Positions 1-9,541 of a stretch of 64,000 nucleotides of DNA are shown here, in pieces. The stretch comes from Davidsoniella eucalypti. Its lineage: Eukaryota > Ascomycota > Sordariomycetes > Microascales > Ceratocystidaceae. Location: the NCBI GenBank assembly GCA_004009845.1, contig RMBW01000033.1, forward strand, positions 1 through 64,000, given 5' to 3'. A model generated the notes under the pieces. That model ran no database searches. It worked only from the letters and a program-made list of their open reading frames with translations, and was not told the origin of the DNA. The position numbers and the translations under genes were made by a program. Every line of letters starts with the position of its first letter. The stretch's first letter is position 1.

Positions 1-695
1 ATTCAATCGACAACTCGATAAGAAGTGTCCTAACTATAAGCTTCACTTACAAGCTAAATCCCCGGTTGCCCCTTCTAATTCCTCCATGTTTGATTATACA
101 CAGCATCACCCCATCAATCAGTCTCAGCTTTTGACTACTATCAAGGCCCAGCTTGATACGAACCTTGATAACGACTGTGAGGTTTTGGATCTTCGTGGTG
201 CTGTTGGTTGCTTGGTCAGGTTACTGCTCACCCATTTGGGTATACCTTGGTAGGAAAGGCAGTGGAGGAACAAAATGTTGGCTGCTTCATCGTGAGGCTG
301 GCATGTACAACCACCTAGTTGATGTACAAGGAAGTGTTGTCCCGTTTGTCTTGGTGATGTGTTGCTATGGAGCAAAATATCTGTGTTGATTTCAGGATCA
401 ACAACCATATGCTTTTGTTGTCATATGGGGGCAAGTGGCTTTGTAGCCTTGATGGGTGGAACATTGACCGACACTTGCGAAACTTCAAGAGTTGGGTGTC
501 AGTCATGGGGATATCAGACTACAGAATCTACTCTATAATGAGGAATGTGGTGACTTGATGGTTATTGATTTTGAGAGGGCTAGTTATGTTGGGCCCTCAA
601 CAGCCACCAAGAGAAAGGGTGTGTTCGGTTCTGTTGCTCACCCCAAGAAGGTGGATCTAGGAAGGTGGCATCAACAATTGGAAGTTGGCTTCTAA
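1..695 (+). pseudogene. Decayed fungal protein-kinase-like gene, 5' truncated by window edge
   Basis: The reading frame is open from base 2 and encodes a segment containing LDKKCPN, then a stretch typical of the N-terminal part of a Pezizomycotina kinase-like family. The kinase fold follows in pieces in different frames: GYTLVGKAVE (ATP-site beta strands, about 237-266), HREAGMYNHL and VQGSVVP (about 289-345), HMLLLSYGG (about 409-435), then HGDIRLQNLLYN and VIDFERA (about 504-581), which correspond to the catalytic loop and the DFG-like motif. At least two frameshifts and an in-frame stop near 252 interrupt it, so it cannot make a full protein. The family assignment is from remembered family patterns and the gene begins left of the window. 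It lies beside retrotransposon remains, which suits a rapidly turning over accessory locus. Confidence 0.7.
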
Positions 696-943
696 CCTGC
701 TTTGTACTTAGTTTTGAATAGTAATGATATTGACTCCTTATAAATAGCTGTTTTGGAGTTTTTGAATTGCCTAGTAATATATTCTTTTGGTTGATTATGT
801 TCTCAAATACTGTTCATTACCAGTGATTAGATGCTAATTTATAGCTATGCAGTTATTATGGTTGTTTTCATCAGCTGTTATATTGTAGCTTTTTGTATAT
901 GTTCATTCTAGAAAAGAGAAAGTAAACAGCAAGTTTTGCTTCA

Positions 944-2848
944 TTGCTAGCATTGGCGATACTAGTTAGGACTATTTATTTATTTATCTCATTTTACATC
1001 TTTACGGCAAACGACATCATGGCAGGCTCTTCTCCCAGCAGGGCGCTCCTTCTGGCATCTCGACTTGTGGCCTTGGACAAGAAACGAGGCGTACGACCGA
1101 TAGCCGTCGGGGAAGCATTCATGCGAATCATTGGCAAAGCCATCTTGCTCGCCACAGGTTTTGTACGGTACCAACCCATACCAACACGGAGTTGGGACAT
1201 CTACGGAGCCAATCGTGGCACTGATCAGAAAGGCCGTCGAGGGCGATAACACGGAGGGACACGAGTATATCACTCAACTAGACTTCTCTAATGTGTTCAA
1301 CAACATGAGCAGCAGGAGGATGGCAGACTCCGTGCGAGAGTACAGGAAGGATCTCTTGGGGGCAGCGGCATGGGCATACGAAGACCCGACCATCCTCATT
1401 ACAAAACGACGGGTAACAGGTTTGTATCCGCTGAAGGAGTTCGGCAGGGAGATGTGTTCGGTCCGCTGTTCTTCAGCTTTGGGGATGAGAAAATTCGTAG
1501 AGAAGCTGAAGGGGACACTGGGACCAGGGGAGGAAGTCATGGCTTACCTCGACGACGTTGTCGTGGTTGGGCGACGCACGGACGTACCGGATGCAGCGGC
1601 CACTTTGCTTGCAGATATGGAAATCGGGGTCTCCCTCAACCAGTCCAAGTCTAAGGTCCTCCGTATCCAGAACTGCCGTGAGTCGACCGGCATAGAGGTA
1701 CTTGGCTCCTTCCTCGGCCCCACTGCCGCCCTTCTCTACGACCGCATAGTTTGTCAAGCAGGCACACATCTCAGGCTGGAACAGTTGTCTCTGCAAGAGG
1801 CCCAACTGGTCCTCCGTCTTTGCACACAACAAACGCTCCGACACCTGGTGAGAACCCTACGACCCGACGGCCTGGAGGACATCTGGTCTACACTCGACAA
1901 ACTCCTTCTCAATGCAATGCGGTGGATCAGAGGCGTGGCCGAGCCCGGCCCATTCGATGAAGACATCATGGCTTTGCCCATGAGCTTGGGGGGGATGGGT
2001 ATCCCTTCCTATCTGGAACAAGCCTCTGCCATCTTTCCTGTCGCGACAGCCCAGGCCTACGCCGACTTGGAGTGTGTCCGGAACCCAAAAGCGACCCGCC
2101 CGGAGGGACTGCGGCGGCAGAAGGAAGACCTGACAATCGCCACGCTTCACGGGGAACACTCCTCAAGGGAAGCAGCTACCATTCTGAACAAGAGTTACAA
2201 CAACAAGATTGGTAAATGCCCCCCCCCTGGAAGCTGGCGAGCAGTTCTATCTACCCCATAGTGTTCTCCCAGGGCGGATCGATGGACCCGAGGTCTGAAA
2301 CTACGTTCAAGATACTACAACAATGTATGTCAAAGACCACTTCAGCCTGGCTCGCCAGAACCGTGGGCATCCTGATGGCTGAAACCCGAGTTGAGGCCCA
2401 TTGGGTGACCCGAGAAGTGGCTCGAGAAGGCCGCATGGGTGACTGCGCAACACTCCCAGTCTGTGCCTCGGACTTGGGGAATCAAGACGAGGACGATTTC
2501 GCGGATTGTGAGGAGGGCTTCCTGGCCTGAATGATGTTTTGATTGGGTGCTGCTTTCTTTTGATGATTCTACAGCTGTGACAAGGTTTTTTTTTCTTTTT
2601 TTTTCTTTTTTTCGCTCTTCTTGTTTCCTCTATATTGTTTTTACTGCTTCTTTCTACTATTTTCCTCTACTATTACCTTTCTTTGCTTTGCACTTATCGC
2701 TACATTTCAAACTAGTTTTTACACTTTAAAATTGCCAAAACAACTTTACTATACAGGCTCAACTTTAAATATTTGTCCGGTAACCAATCCGGCGTCGTAT
2801 GATCTTAGTGATTTAGGTAGACGTTAAATATAATCAAATCAAATCAAA
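944..2848 (+). mobile_element. Degenerate non-LTR (LINE-type) retrotransposon, reverse transcriptase remnant with 3' tail
   Basis: Reverse transcriptase motifs are spread over shifting frames: RPIAVGEAFMRIIGKA (about 1091-1138), then HGVGTSTE and LDFSNVFNNMS (about 1188-1315), then VRQGDVFGPLFFSF (about 1444-1485, another frame), then the catalytic motif YLDD at 1545-1556. The thumb-like stretch MSLGGMGIPSYLEQA follows near 1980-2024. A further frame change near 2216-2261 leads into a last open stretch ending at 2530. The usual box is YADD or FADD, so Leu at the second position is unusual. The 3' part is T-rich and ends with three AATCA units at 2832-2846, a simple-repeat tail typical of target-primed retrotransposition. 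No endonuclease domain or upstream ORF is seen. The copy is dead because of frameshifts. Confidence 0.8.
2832..2848 (+). repeat. (AATCA)3 tail of the LINE remnant
   Basis: Three AATCA units plus AA follow the sequence GACGTTAAATAT. Short repeated units at the 3' end are the expected signature of non-LTR elements lacking a long poly(A), so this is taken as the element's 3' boundary. Confidence 0.6.
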
Positions 2849-3515
2849 GTACACAAAAAATGCAACCTTCCCTCCTACAACCCTCGGGGGGGTCCCCCTC
2901 CGTCCAAAGACGAATTTTTCCCCTTCGTCGTGGGTTTTAAGAGCGACCAGCACATATCCCCAATGCTGCTGTCCATTCTCGTTTTCTTTTTCGACATTTG
3001 TCGACTTCGAAGCACCGTTTCGTGAGGCCTTGAGCCCGATTTCCCCTCTCGAGGGATGTTCTCACCAGCGACCGACCCCGCACCTTTTCGATCGTTGGTC
3101 TCCCGAGTCTATCCACTCACCTCAGGGAGCCACACTCACACACGGCGGGCAGCCTTTTGAAGGTTCCGGATGCCCGACCCCGCGGCGCGGGAATCTTGTC
3201 GCTGTGCTTTATCGATAGCACCCGACTCGATTACGCCAAATTTTTCTTTCTTATGGCCACGACCACCAGCCTCGCAATACAACGGCATATTCCGGGCAAG
3301 CGGCAAGTTGATATCGCCTTCTAACCAACTCCCAAGCAGTCAGCAGATGTAGGTGTGCGTAGACCAAACTTCTCTTATGAATTTCTAGGGTCCAGCACTG
3401 AGATCAAAAGACCGTGCTTTCTACCAGAAATTTAGGGACTTCAGAGGGTTTATATAGAGAAATATCACGATAGTGCACAAAAAGTGAGTGTAACAAAACC
3501 AACCAAAAGAAAAAG
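2849..3515. other. Non-coding, moderately GC-rich spacer between LINE tail and 5S gene
   Basis: No ORF here resembles a protein. The base composition is richer in G and C than most spacers of this window (for example around 3040-3200). It may be older transposon debris. A 15-base stretch at 3413-3427 matches part of the nearby 5S gene with one mismatch, too short to call a 5S relic. Confidence 0.4.
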
Positions 3516-3634
3516 ACATACAACACCCGGTATTCCCACGTGGTCACCCACCGTAGTACTGATCGGGCGCTTGATAGTTTAACTAGGGGAGAGCGGACGG
3601 GATCCCGTGCTTTCTATCAGCTATGGTCGTATGT
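3516..3634 (-). rRNA. 5S ribosomal RNA
   Basis: The minus strand reads as a complete eukaryotic 5S RNA of 119 nt. The 5' end ACATACGAC pairs with the 3' end GTTGTATGT to form helix I over nine pairs including one G-U. Between them are the conserved blocks GATAGAAAGCACGG, AGTTAAACTATCAAGCGCC (internal box A region) and GGTGGGTGACCACGTGGGAA (box C region). The RNA polymerase III stop follows directly on the minus strand as CTTTTTCTTTT (about 3505-3515). It stands alone rather than in an rDNA repeat, as in many filamentous fungi with dispersed 5S genes. All helices I could check by eye look intact, so it is probably functional. Confidence 0.93.
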
Positions 3635-4404
3635 TGGCAATTTCGGGCTTAATAGCCACCATATACTATACCGGTTTTGGGCGGAGGCTAGCCGATATCC
3701 GGCCTGTAGCCGACCCGGTATCGTATTATCTTGATGAGTCCTTTAGAATTTAAGAGTTAGAGTTAGGAGAAAGGTGTTTAGAAGATGACACCAGGCCGTC
3801 TGTCTCCGTCCGGAGCACGTCATCCTATCACCGCAAAATGATAGTGGATAGACGACAAACAATAGATAAATAGGTTCATTGGATATAGCTGTCAAGCCCA
3901 ATAAGTCTTTCTTGGATAAATAAATAAAAAATTCCTTGCTTGTTTAAAAGCTCTTTCATGTTATGTACTCTTTGTCGTTGTCAAATCCTTGTGTTAAAGT
4001 TTTTCTTCGTGCGATACTTCGCCTTGCCACATATAAGGGTCATATACCCTAAGACAACATCAAAATACTTGCTTCGGAGCCTGCCATATAATAGTAATGA
4101 ATCAAAAAAGGGTAGGATACAATGGAACAACTATTAGTCATGTATATCAACCAATCTATGTAGTTACACTACCTTTAGTTTCCGGATCCAAGACGAAAAG
4201 TAGACGAACAAAACAAGGAGGGATGACAACCATCAACGTGTAAAAAGAAGGAAGATTTTGGAAAAAAAGCATTAGTTATAGCTAAATATGACTTGATATC
4301 TATCAAAACCTTTGTTCGAAGAGACACAACAACACTACACATATAGTTATATATATCCTCCTAGTACAACATACATCCCTCCTTATCATCTACACTCGCA
4401 GCAT
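3635..4404. other. Spacer between 5S gene and lectin gene; contains a second LINE-tail-like core
   Basis: No gene is seen. At 3715-3732 there is an 18-base core matching 15 of 18 bases with the LINE tail core at 2789-2806, each preceded by another CCGG (3699 and 2777). The rest, up to the lectin stop codon at 4405, is AT-rich and probably includes the lectin 3' UTR on the minus strand. Confidence 0.5.
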
Positions 4405-5876
4405 TTAGAAACGGTGAGACTTGCGCGCCTGTTGGGCTCTCCACGCCGTGAAACCGACGTACGAGCCAGCAATAGCCAAAAAGAAGAAGATGATCTTCAT
4501 GAAGAGCCACGTCCAGCTACCACCCTCAGCATCATAGTTGCTCTTGCTGCTGCTGCTACTGCTCTTGCTACCCTTGTTATTGTTGTTGTTGTTGTTGCTG
4601 CTTCTATCCTTGTCCTTGTACTTGGACGAAGTGGGCGACTTGTACAGATTCTTAGACTTGACTGAGATGATGTCGTGGTGGTCACTCAGTTCACCAGTCT
4701 CGGCACTGAAGCCTAGGTAAGAGACGGGAGGTAGGGTCGGGGGGTCCTCGACCTCGAAGCACTGAATCCAGGTGCTCTCCTTCTTGTACTGGAGTTCGAG
4801 ACGCATGAACTTGTCCTGGAAGTAGGTGAGACGAAGCTTGGTAGGGACGTTGGCGTTGCGGATACCACGGGCAGAGCAACCGGCTAGTTCGGTGCCCTTA
4901 CCATCGTTACCCTTGTCGTAAACAGTCTGGCCGTCGCCAACCATGGCCATGACGTAAGGGAAAACAACACCTGGACGGTTGTTCTTGTAGGTATCGACGA
5001 AAACACCGAGACCCTCGAAGCTATCGGAGCTACCGAAAACGGGACCGGCCTGGGCGCGGCCCTTGGTGATCCACATGGCAAGACCATCGCCGAAGAGGGT
5101 TCCCTTGCCGTGAATTTTGAATTCAACTTCGATTTCCCAGTTAGTGGCCGTCAAGGGGACTCTAGAGAAGATCCAGCCGGTTTGGGAGGGAAGATCGGAG
5201 GCGAGACGGATGTATCTAAAGCAGAACAACGAATAGATTTTGAGTTGCGGTTAGCCACCATATTCACATGACAGAAAAAGCTATCGGGCTCCCCAAGACA
5301 AGTGGCAGCACATGGGCTAGGGAGGGAAAAATCCAGGAAATGATAGAGGTATTTAATAAACATACGAGTCCGTCCGGATGATGGTGTCGCCGCCAAAGTC
5401 GAACCATCTGCTCTGCATATCAGAGTCTAGGTAAGGCTAATACAGGCCATTATTGATTAGTACGAAGCCAAGACGTCAGAGAGGAAGTGAATCTAGTGTT
5501 GCGCCAATTGGCCACCGGGAGTATATCGTAAAAAGACGGGCGATCTCGAGTCGATTTCGAAGGACGGAAAGAAGAGACAAAGTGCCAGCGGTAGTAGAAA
5601 TAAACGGCCGTACCTGAACAAGCGTGTGTGTCCGAAGCTATAGAAAACCAGAGGCAAGAGTCCCCCACCCCCCAAACAGTTAGCAACAGTGTTACGAAGC
5701 AGACACAGTAGACTCCAATTCAAAGCCGCAGGAAAAGAAGAAGCTTTAGAGGGCGACGTCGATGATAAGAAGTAAAAACATACCGCGATACTGCGCACAT
5801 CCTGTTCCTCTGCAATGGCGGCTCGACCTAGTCCAGCCAGACCCAGGCCGGCAAGCAGCGTAGAAAACAACCGCAT
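4405..5876 (-). CDS. L-type (legume-like) lectin, ER-Golgi cargo receptor of the VIP36/ERGIC-53/Emp47 family
   Basis: Coding exons on the minus strand are 5784-5876, 5614-5637, 5366-5436 and 4405-5215, giving 332 residues. The start at 5876 opens a signal peptide (about residues 1-22, MRLFSTLLAGLGLAGLGRAA). The lectin domain (about 32-250) shows LRTHTLVQPYLDSDMQSRWF, GDTIIR, GDGLAMWI and VFVDTYKNNRPG; the D, Y and N of the last motif fit the calcium/mannose site of this family. Two cysteines (AGCSARG and IQCFEVE) fit the usual disulfide. A low-complexity Asn/Ser linker leads to one membrane helix (about 299-321) and an 11-residue tail ending RKSHRF. Such proteins move glycoproteins between ER and Golgi. 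The tail is not a classic KKXX signal. It is divergently arranged with TIM13. Which subfamily it belongs to is uncertain. Confidence 0.9.
5614..5637 (-). other. 24-nt in-frame micro-exon of the lectin gene
   Basis: The sequence lies between an acceptor TTTTCTATAG and a donor GTACGG and encodes LRTHTLVQ. Inserting it joins exon 1 to PYLDSDMQ and recreates the conserved start of the lectin fold (family pattern L-R-T-H-S...PYLD). Skipping it would keep the frame but delete eight conserved residues. Confidence 0.8.
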
Positions 5877-7015
5877 CGTGTTAAGAGAAAGCTTCGAGAT
5901 CCGAGGTATATGGGGAAAAAGAAAAGAAAAGAAAAACAAAACAAAAAAAAGAAAGCGACGACTAAAGACGTCTCGAAAAGGTAGCAGGAATGACTCGTGT
6001 CGATAATTCGTTCAGAGCCAAAAAAATATACAAGGGAAAAATTAAGGTGGTGGTAGCTTCGTCAAAAGAGGCCTGTTCGAAATTCGAGATGGCCGGTTGT
6101 TTTGCGTTTGAGTTTATTGTTTTCTTTGCTGCCAATGCGGGTCGTTAAACTCAGAAAGAAAAAAAGACAGCACAGCTGCGTAAATTTACCTTATTAAGAA
6201 AAAATAAAATGTCTAGTTGGTAGAAGTAACTAGACATATAAACCTTAAGCTAAATTGAGGCAGGAATAATAATAAAGATCGAGAAAGCTGTATGGAATAT
6301 TCCTGACTAAACATCTCCAATATCGGTCATTGTTGCAGATCTTCAAGAAAAGAGAAACCAGAATATCAGAACCTAAGTTTATAGTGTTCACAGCCTATCC
6401 ATCTCCCTATAAAGCCACTATATTTGTACTTTTTCTGTCGTGCTGGCTTTATCTGCCTTTGCTTCAGCTTTGACTTTTTCTTCCGATCTTGATACTCTGG
6501 CAAGTTAAAACAAAAGCTTAAGTAACTAGTGAAGCCAAAGCATGTTTTATTTCATGGCAAGGTTCCCTCCTCTCAAGAAGATTATATAACTAAAAGGCTT
6601 CCCTTCCTTGCTTCCTTTTTTGCTTGTTTCTTTTTTTCTTTTTCTTTTCCCTTTTCTGCTAGCCTAGCTATAAATTAAAAAAAGACGACAACACCAACAA
6701 GCTGTCCTCTTCGATGTCTTTCAGCCGGGATTCAGCCGTATATTCTCGGTGAGGGTTCTAACTAAACAAAATGACGAAGCAATATTCCTTTTCGTGACGC
6801 CACAGAAATGCAAGCTTCAGCTCATAAAACGCCACATTGTCTACCACGCCACACTTGGATTTTTCAACCTTGTTTGACTTGGTGATAGTTGTGATATGTT
6901 TGTCAGAAGTCAAACTCATCAATGATCCAACATAAAAGTCTCAATTCATTCATTTTTTTTGTGTCTTTTCTTGTCTTTCCTACACTCCCAATCTATACAT
7001 CTCTCATATTTCACA
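5877..7015. promoter_or_regulatory. Shared upstream region of the divergent lectin and TIM13 genes
   Basis: About 1.1 kb separates the two start codons. It contains A-rich tracts next to the lectin start (5920-5960) and T/C-rich tracts before TIM13 (6600-6660 and 6950-7010), as expected for transcribed leaders on each side. No further gene is seen. Confidence 0.5.
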
Positions 7016-7391
7016 ATGTCTGGAGATTCTGCTTCCATCAAGCATGCTGTCATCCAGCAGATCCAGACCGAGGCTCAGGTTGCGAACGCCCGTACTCTGA
7101 TCGAGGTATGTGATATCAACATGTTTTCTCAACTACATTTTTTTTTCACACTATCTGTCTCTTTGCGTGAACTGAATCGTCAATATTAATACTCTACCGT
7201 GTGCCATATAGAAGCTTCAGGGAAACTGCTTCACCGCATGTGTGCCCGAGCCCGGCTCGTCTCTGTCCGGCACTGAGTCTACTTGTATGACCAACTGCAT
7301 GGAAAAGTACATGGCCGCGTGGAACATCGTGAACGCCTCGTACATCACGCGTATCAAGCAAGAACAGGCTACCGGTCACCTACGCGGTTAA
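7016..7391 (+). CDS. TIM13: Mitochondrial small TIM chaperone Tim13
   Basis: Exons 7016-7105 and 7212-7391 are joined by a 106-nt GT-AG intron (GTATGT ... ATATAG) and give 89 residues. The protein has the twin CX3C signature C36-x3-C40 and C55-x3-C59, which forms two disulfides in the intermembrane space. The stretch KYMAAWNIVNASYITRI after the second pair resembles the Tim13 subgroup (pattern RYMDAWNxVSxxY) more than Tim8, Tim9 or Tim10. Tim13 partners Tim8 as a hexameric chaperone carrying hydrophobic precursors across the intermembrane space to TIM22. The start ATG lies in TCACAATGTC, a reasonable fungal context. Length is slightly short for the family but complete. Confidence 0.92.
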
Positions 7392-7738
7392 GAAGCCCAG
7401 TCCGTAAAAGAAAATAAAATATGAGGTAATCATTATTATAGTCTATCATTGTCTCGGTTAAGGCCTCACGTTGCCATACTGTATATTTCGTTTTTTTTCT
7501 TTGGCTTGGCTTTGCTCTTTATGCTTCTTGGGTCGCCTTTTTTTGTTCTGTACGATATTATAGAAGAGCACATTGGGAAGTATGTGCTATCATCGTTGTA
7601 TTATTAGTCGAAGAGCACACATGTCCTTTCAAATACCACACCTAGTGAACATATAAAACTCCAATCTCTTGTGACAAGTGAAAGAAAAAAAAAGGCTGTG
7701 CTTCCATATGCAGAGAGTTGATATCTTCTATTATCCAG
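7392..7738. other. Convergent 3' spacer between TIM13 and the NSRP1-like gene
   Basis: This short spacer separates two genes that end towards each other. It is AT-rich with T runs and should contain both 3' UTRs. No other feature is seen. Confidence 0.5.
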
Positions 7739-9028
7739 CTAGCTCTGATTCTTCTTTGCTTCTTCAGCAGCCCGTTTTCTAGCCAGATATCTCTCCTTCG
7801 CACTAGACACATCCGCCTCCGTCTTGCGCGACTTATTCATCGCCTCAATCTTACTCTTCTCCTCCTCTTCTTCCTCTCTTTCCCTCTTCAACGACTCTGC
7901 CAGCTGCTCCTCCATCATCTTCGACTGTCGTTCACGCTGAGCTTGTCTATTGCCCGGCCCAAAGTTGCTGTCTCTGCCACTACCGCCGTACGCTCCGCCT
8001 AATTCCGGTGCACGCTGTCTAGATTTGCCGTTGGCTTTGTCGTCAGCAGATTCCTTCTTGCGCGTGGATAGCACGTTGAGGCCACCGCGGAGGAGCTGTC
8101 GTTTGTCGACGACTTGGCCGTCGTCGTTGATGGCGATGTTTCCGCCTTTAGCGTTGATTTCCTTAGCTCTGTCCACATCACTCTTCTCCGTCTCCTGTTG
8201 TCGTAGTGCGTCTTCTCTTGCCCGTTCCTCGGGCGTCATCTTACTGCGTGCTGCGGCTGCCTGCATGATGGCATTATGTTCCTCCTCTTTATCTTTCAAC
8301 AGTTTCTTGTAGAAATCCGTCATGCCGCCTCCACCCTTACGTTTCTTCGCCTCCTCCTCTTCGATTTTAGCCAGCTCCGCATCGAGCTGTTTCTTGTCCT
8401 CTTGTTGGCGCTTATACGCCGCGGTAACGAAGACTTCCTTGTCGTCAAATTCATCTCCTTCGGCATCGCGTTCGCGGTCAACCTTGAATTGTTCTGCCGC
8501 CAAGGCATCTCGCTTGCGCACCGCCGCAGCCGCTACAATGCCCGTCATGTATCTCGGGCGCGACCCTTCTTCCGCCTCCACCGCAGTCTTTTGCGTCTTA
8601 GGTGGCGGTTTGAGCGAGTCGTAGACTGCGTCATAGTCATAGATGTTGGCGTCAAGCTTCTCCGCGGCTTCTCGGTGCTTGCGTGATTCTAACGCGCTCG
8701 AAAGATCCCCCATCGCGGTGGCTGCCGTCGCTGACCCCCCTTTGCTTTTCAGCTTTGGCGGAACTGTGGGAATCGCATTGCGGTATTTCTTCTTTGACTT
8801 CGATGTGCTGGACGAATCTGGCGCTGTTGGCGCAAAACTGTCTTCGTCGAGTTCGGTTATGGCTTGAGTCTTGACAACAGACTTTGCTTGGTGCGTCGGA
8901 ATCGAGGTATCATCGTCGGAATTATCGTCGGCGCCAAAAAGCACATTCTTCTTTTTCGATGGCGCGGGCCGTGATGGGCCCGTCTTTTTGGATAGATTCA
9001 AGCCATTAGAAAACTTGAAGCCGCTCAT
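7739..9028 (-). CDS. NSRP1: NSRP1-like (DUF2040) nuclear speckle splicing regulatory protein
   Basis: A single intronless frame encodes 429 residues starting MSGFKFSNGLNLSKK. The conserved DUF2040 core (about 120-250) includes ANIYDYDAVYDSLK, PRYMTGIVAAAAVRKRD, EFDDKEVFVTAAYKRQ and MTDFYKKLLKDKEEE. Around it are charged, probably disordered or coiled-coil segments rich in Glu, Lys and Arg, and the C-terminal part holds several EREEEEEE-type runs. In animals this family binds splicing factors in nuclear speckles and affects splice-site choice; that role is inferred here by homology. It is on the same strand as RSE1, 514 bases downstream of the RSE1 stop. The first ATG of the frame is used because the conserved N-terminus begins there. 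Confidence 0.85.
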   Translation of the reverse strand: MSGFKFSNGLNLSKKTGPSRPAPSKKKNVLFGADDNSDDDTSIPTHQAKSVVKTQAITELDEDSFAPTAPDSSSTSKSKKKYRNAIPTVPPKLKSKGGSATAATAMGDLSSALESRKHREAAEKLDANIYDYDAVYDSLKPPPKTQKTAVEAEEGSRPRYMTGIVAAAAVRKRDALAAEQFKVDRERDAEGDEFDDKEVFVTAAYKRQQEDKKQLDAELAKIEEEEAKKRKGGGGMTDFYKKLLKDKEEEHNAIMQAAAARSKMTPEERAREDALRQQETEKSDVDRAKEINAKGGNIAINDDGQVVDKRQLLRGGLNVLSTRKKESADDKANGKSRQRAPELGGAYGGSGRDSNFGPGNRQAQRERQSKMMEEQLAESLKREREEEEEEKSKIEAMNKSRKTEADVSSAKERYLARKRAAEEAKKNQS

Positions 9029-9541
9029 TATGGTTCATGTGTAAGCTTTGGAGAATTAAAATCCAGACGCTTTTTTTTTTGCGGCTACGGCAACCAATCT
9101 ATATATGCGCTTAAAAGATGTGTATTTACCGGGTATTATAAAAGTGGGTCGATTCATCATTTCAGTAGTTGTGTATTATACTGTACATGGAAAATCTCAC
9201 GGTAAGAGAAAGGAAGTACGTTGAAAAAGAAGTAACATTGATATCATGGTATATAGACAGCAAATTTATATCACCCGCCATTAGTGATGTCGGCACCAGC
9301 AGCCTCAGGTTAATAGTAGAAACAAAGTCAAGAAAAGAAGTTACCAATCCCAGAAGTGCGCCAGAACTCGCCAACCGACCAACCCAAATAATAATAAAAA
9401 ATAAACAAATCGCTAGAAGCAAGCAATTAATAAGCCAAGAAGTGATGATTCAAGGCAAACATCGTCAGAGCATAGTATGTAATAAGAGGATCAAAGGAAA
9501 AAAAAAACAGACGCAGATGTTTACACTGCGCAATAAGAGGT
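9029..9541. promoter_or_regulatory. Spacer between RSE1 (3' end) and the NSRP1-like gene (5' end)
   Basis: About 510 bases hold the RSE1 3' UTR and the promoter of the NSRP1-like gene, both on the minus strand. Small ORFs on both strands here show no family resemblance. A poly-A/T tract (9069-9080) lies about 40 bases upstream of the NSRP1-like start. Confidence 0.45.

Noticed and set aside
3413..3427. 5S-like 15-mer on the plus-strand view
   Set aside because: 14 of 15 bases match the nearby 5S gene but the similarity stops at once on both sides. Too short to separate from chance.
4538..4720. Leu-rich plus-strand frame opposite the lectin stalk
   Set aside because: It is the antisense shadow of the Asn/Ser repeat of the lectin.
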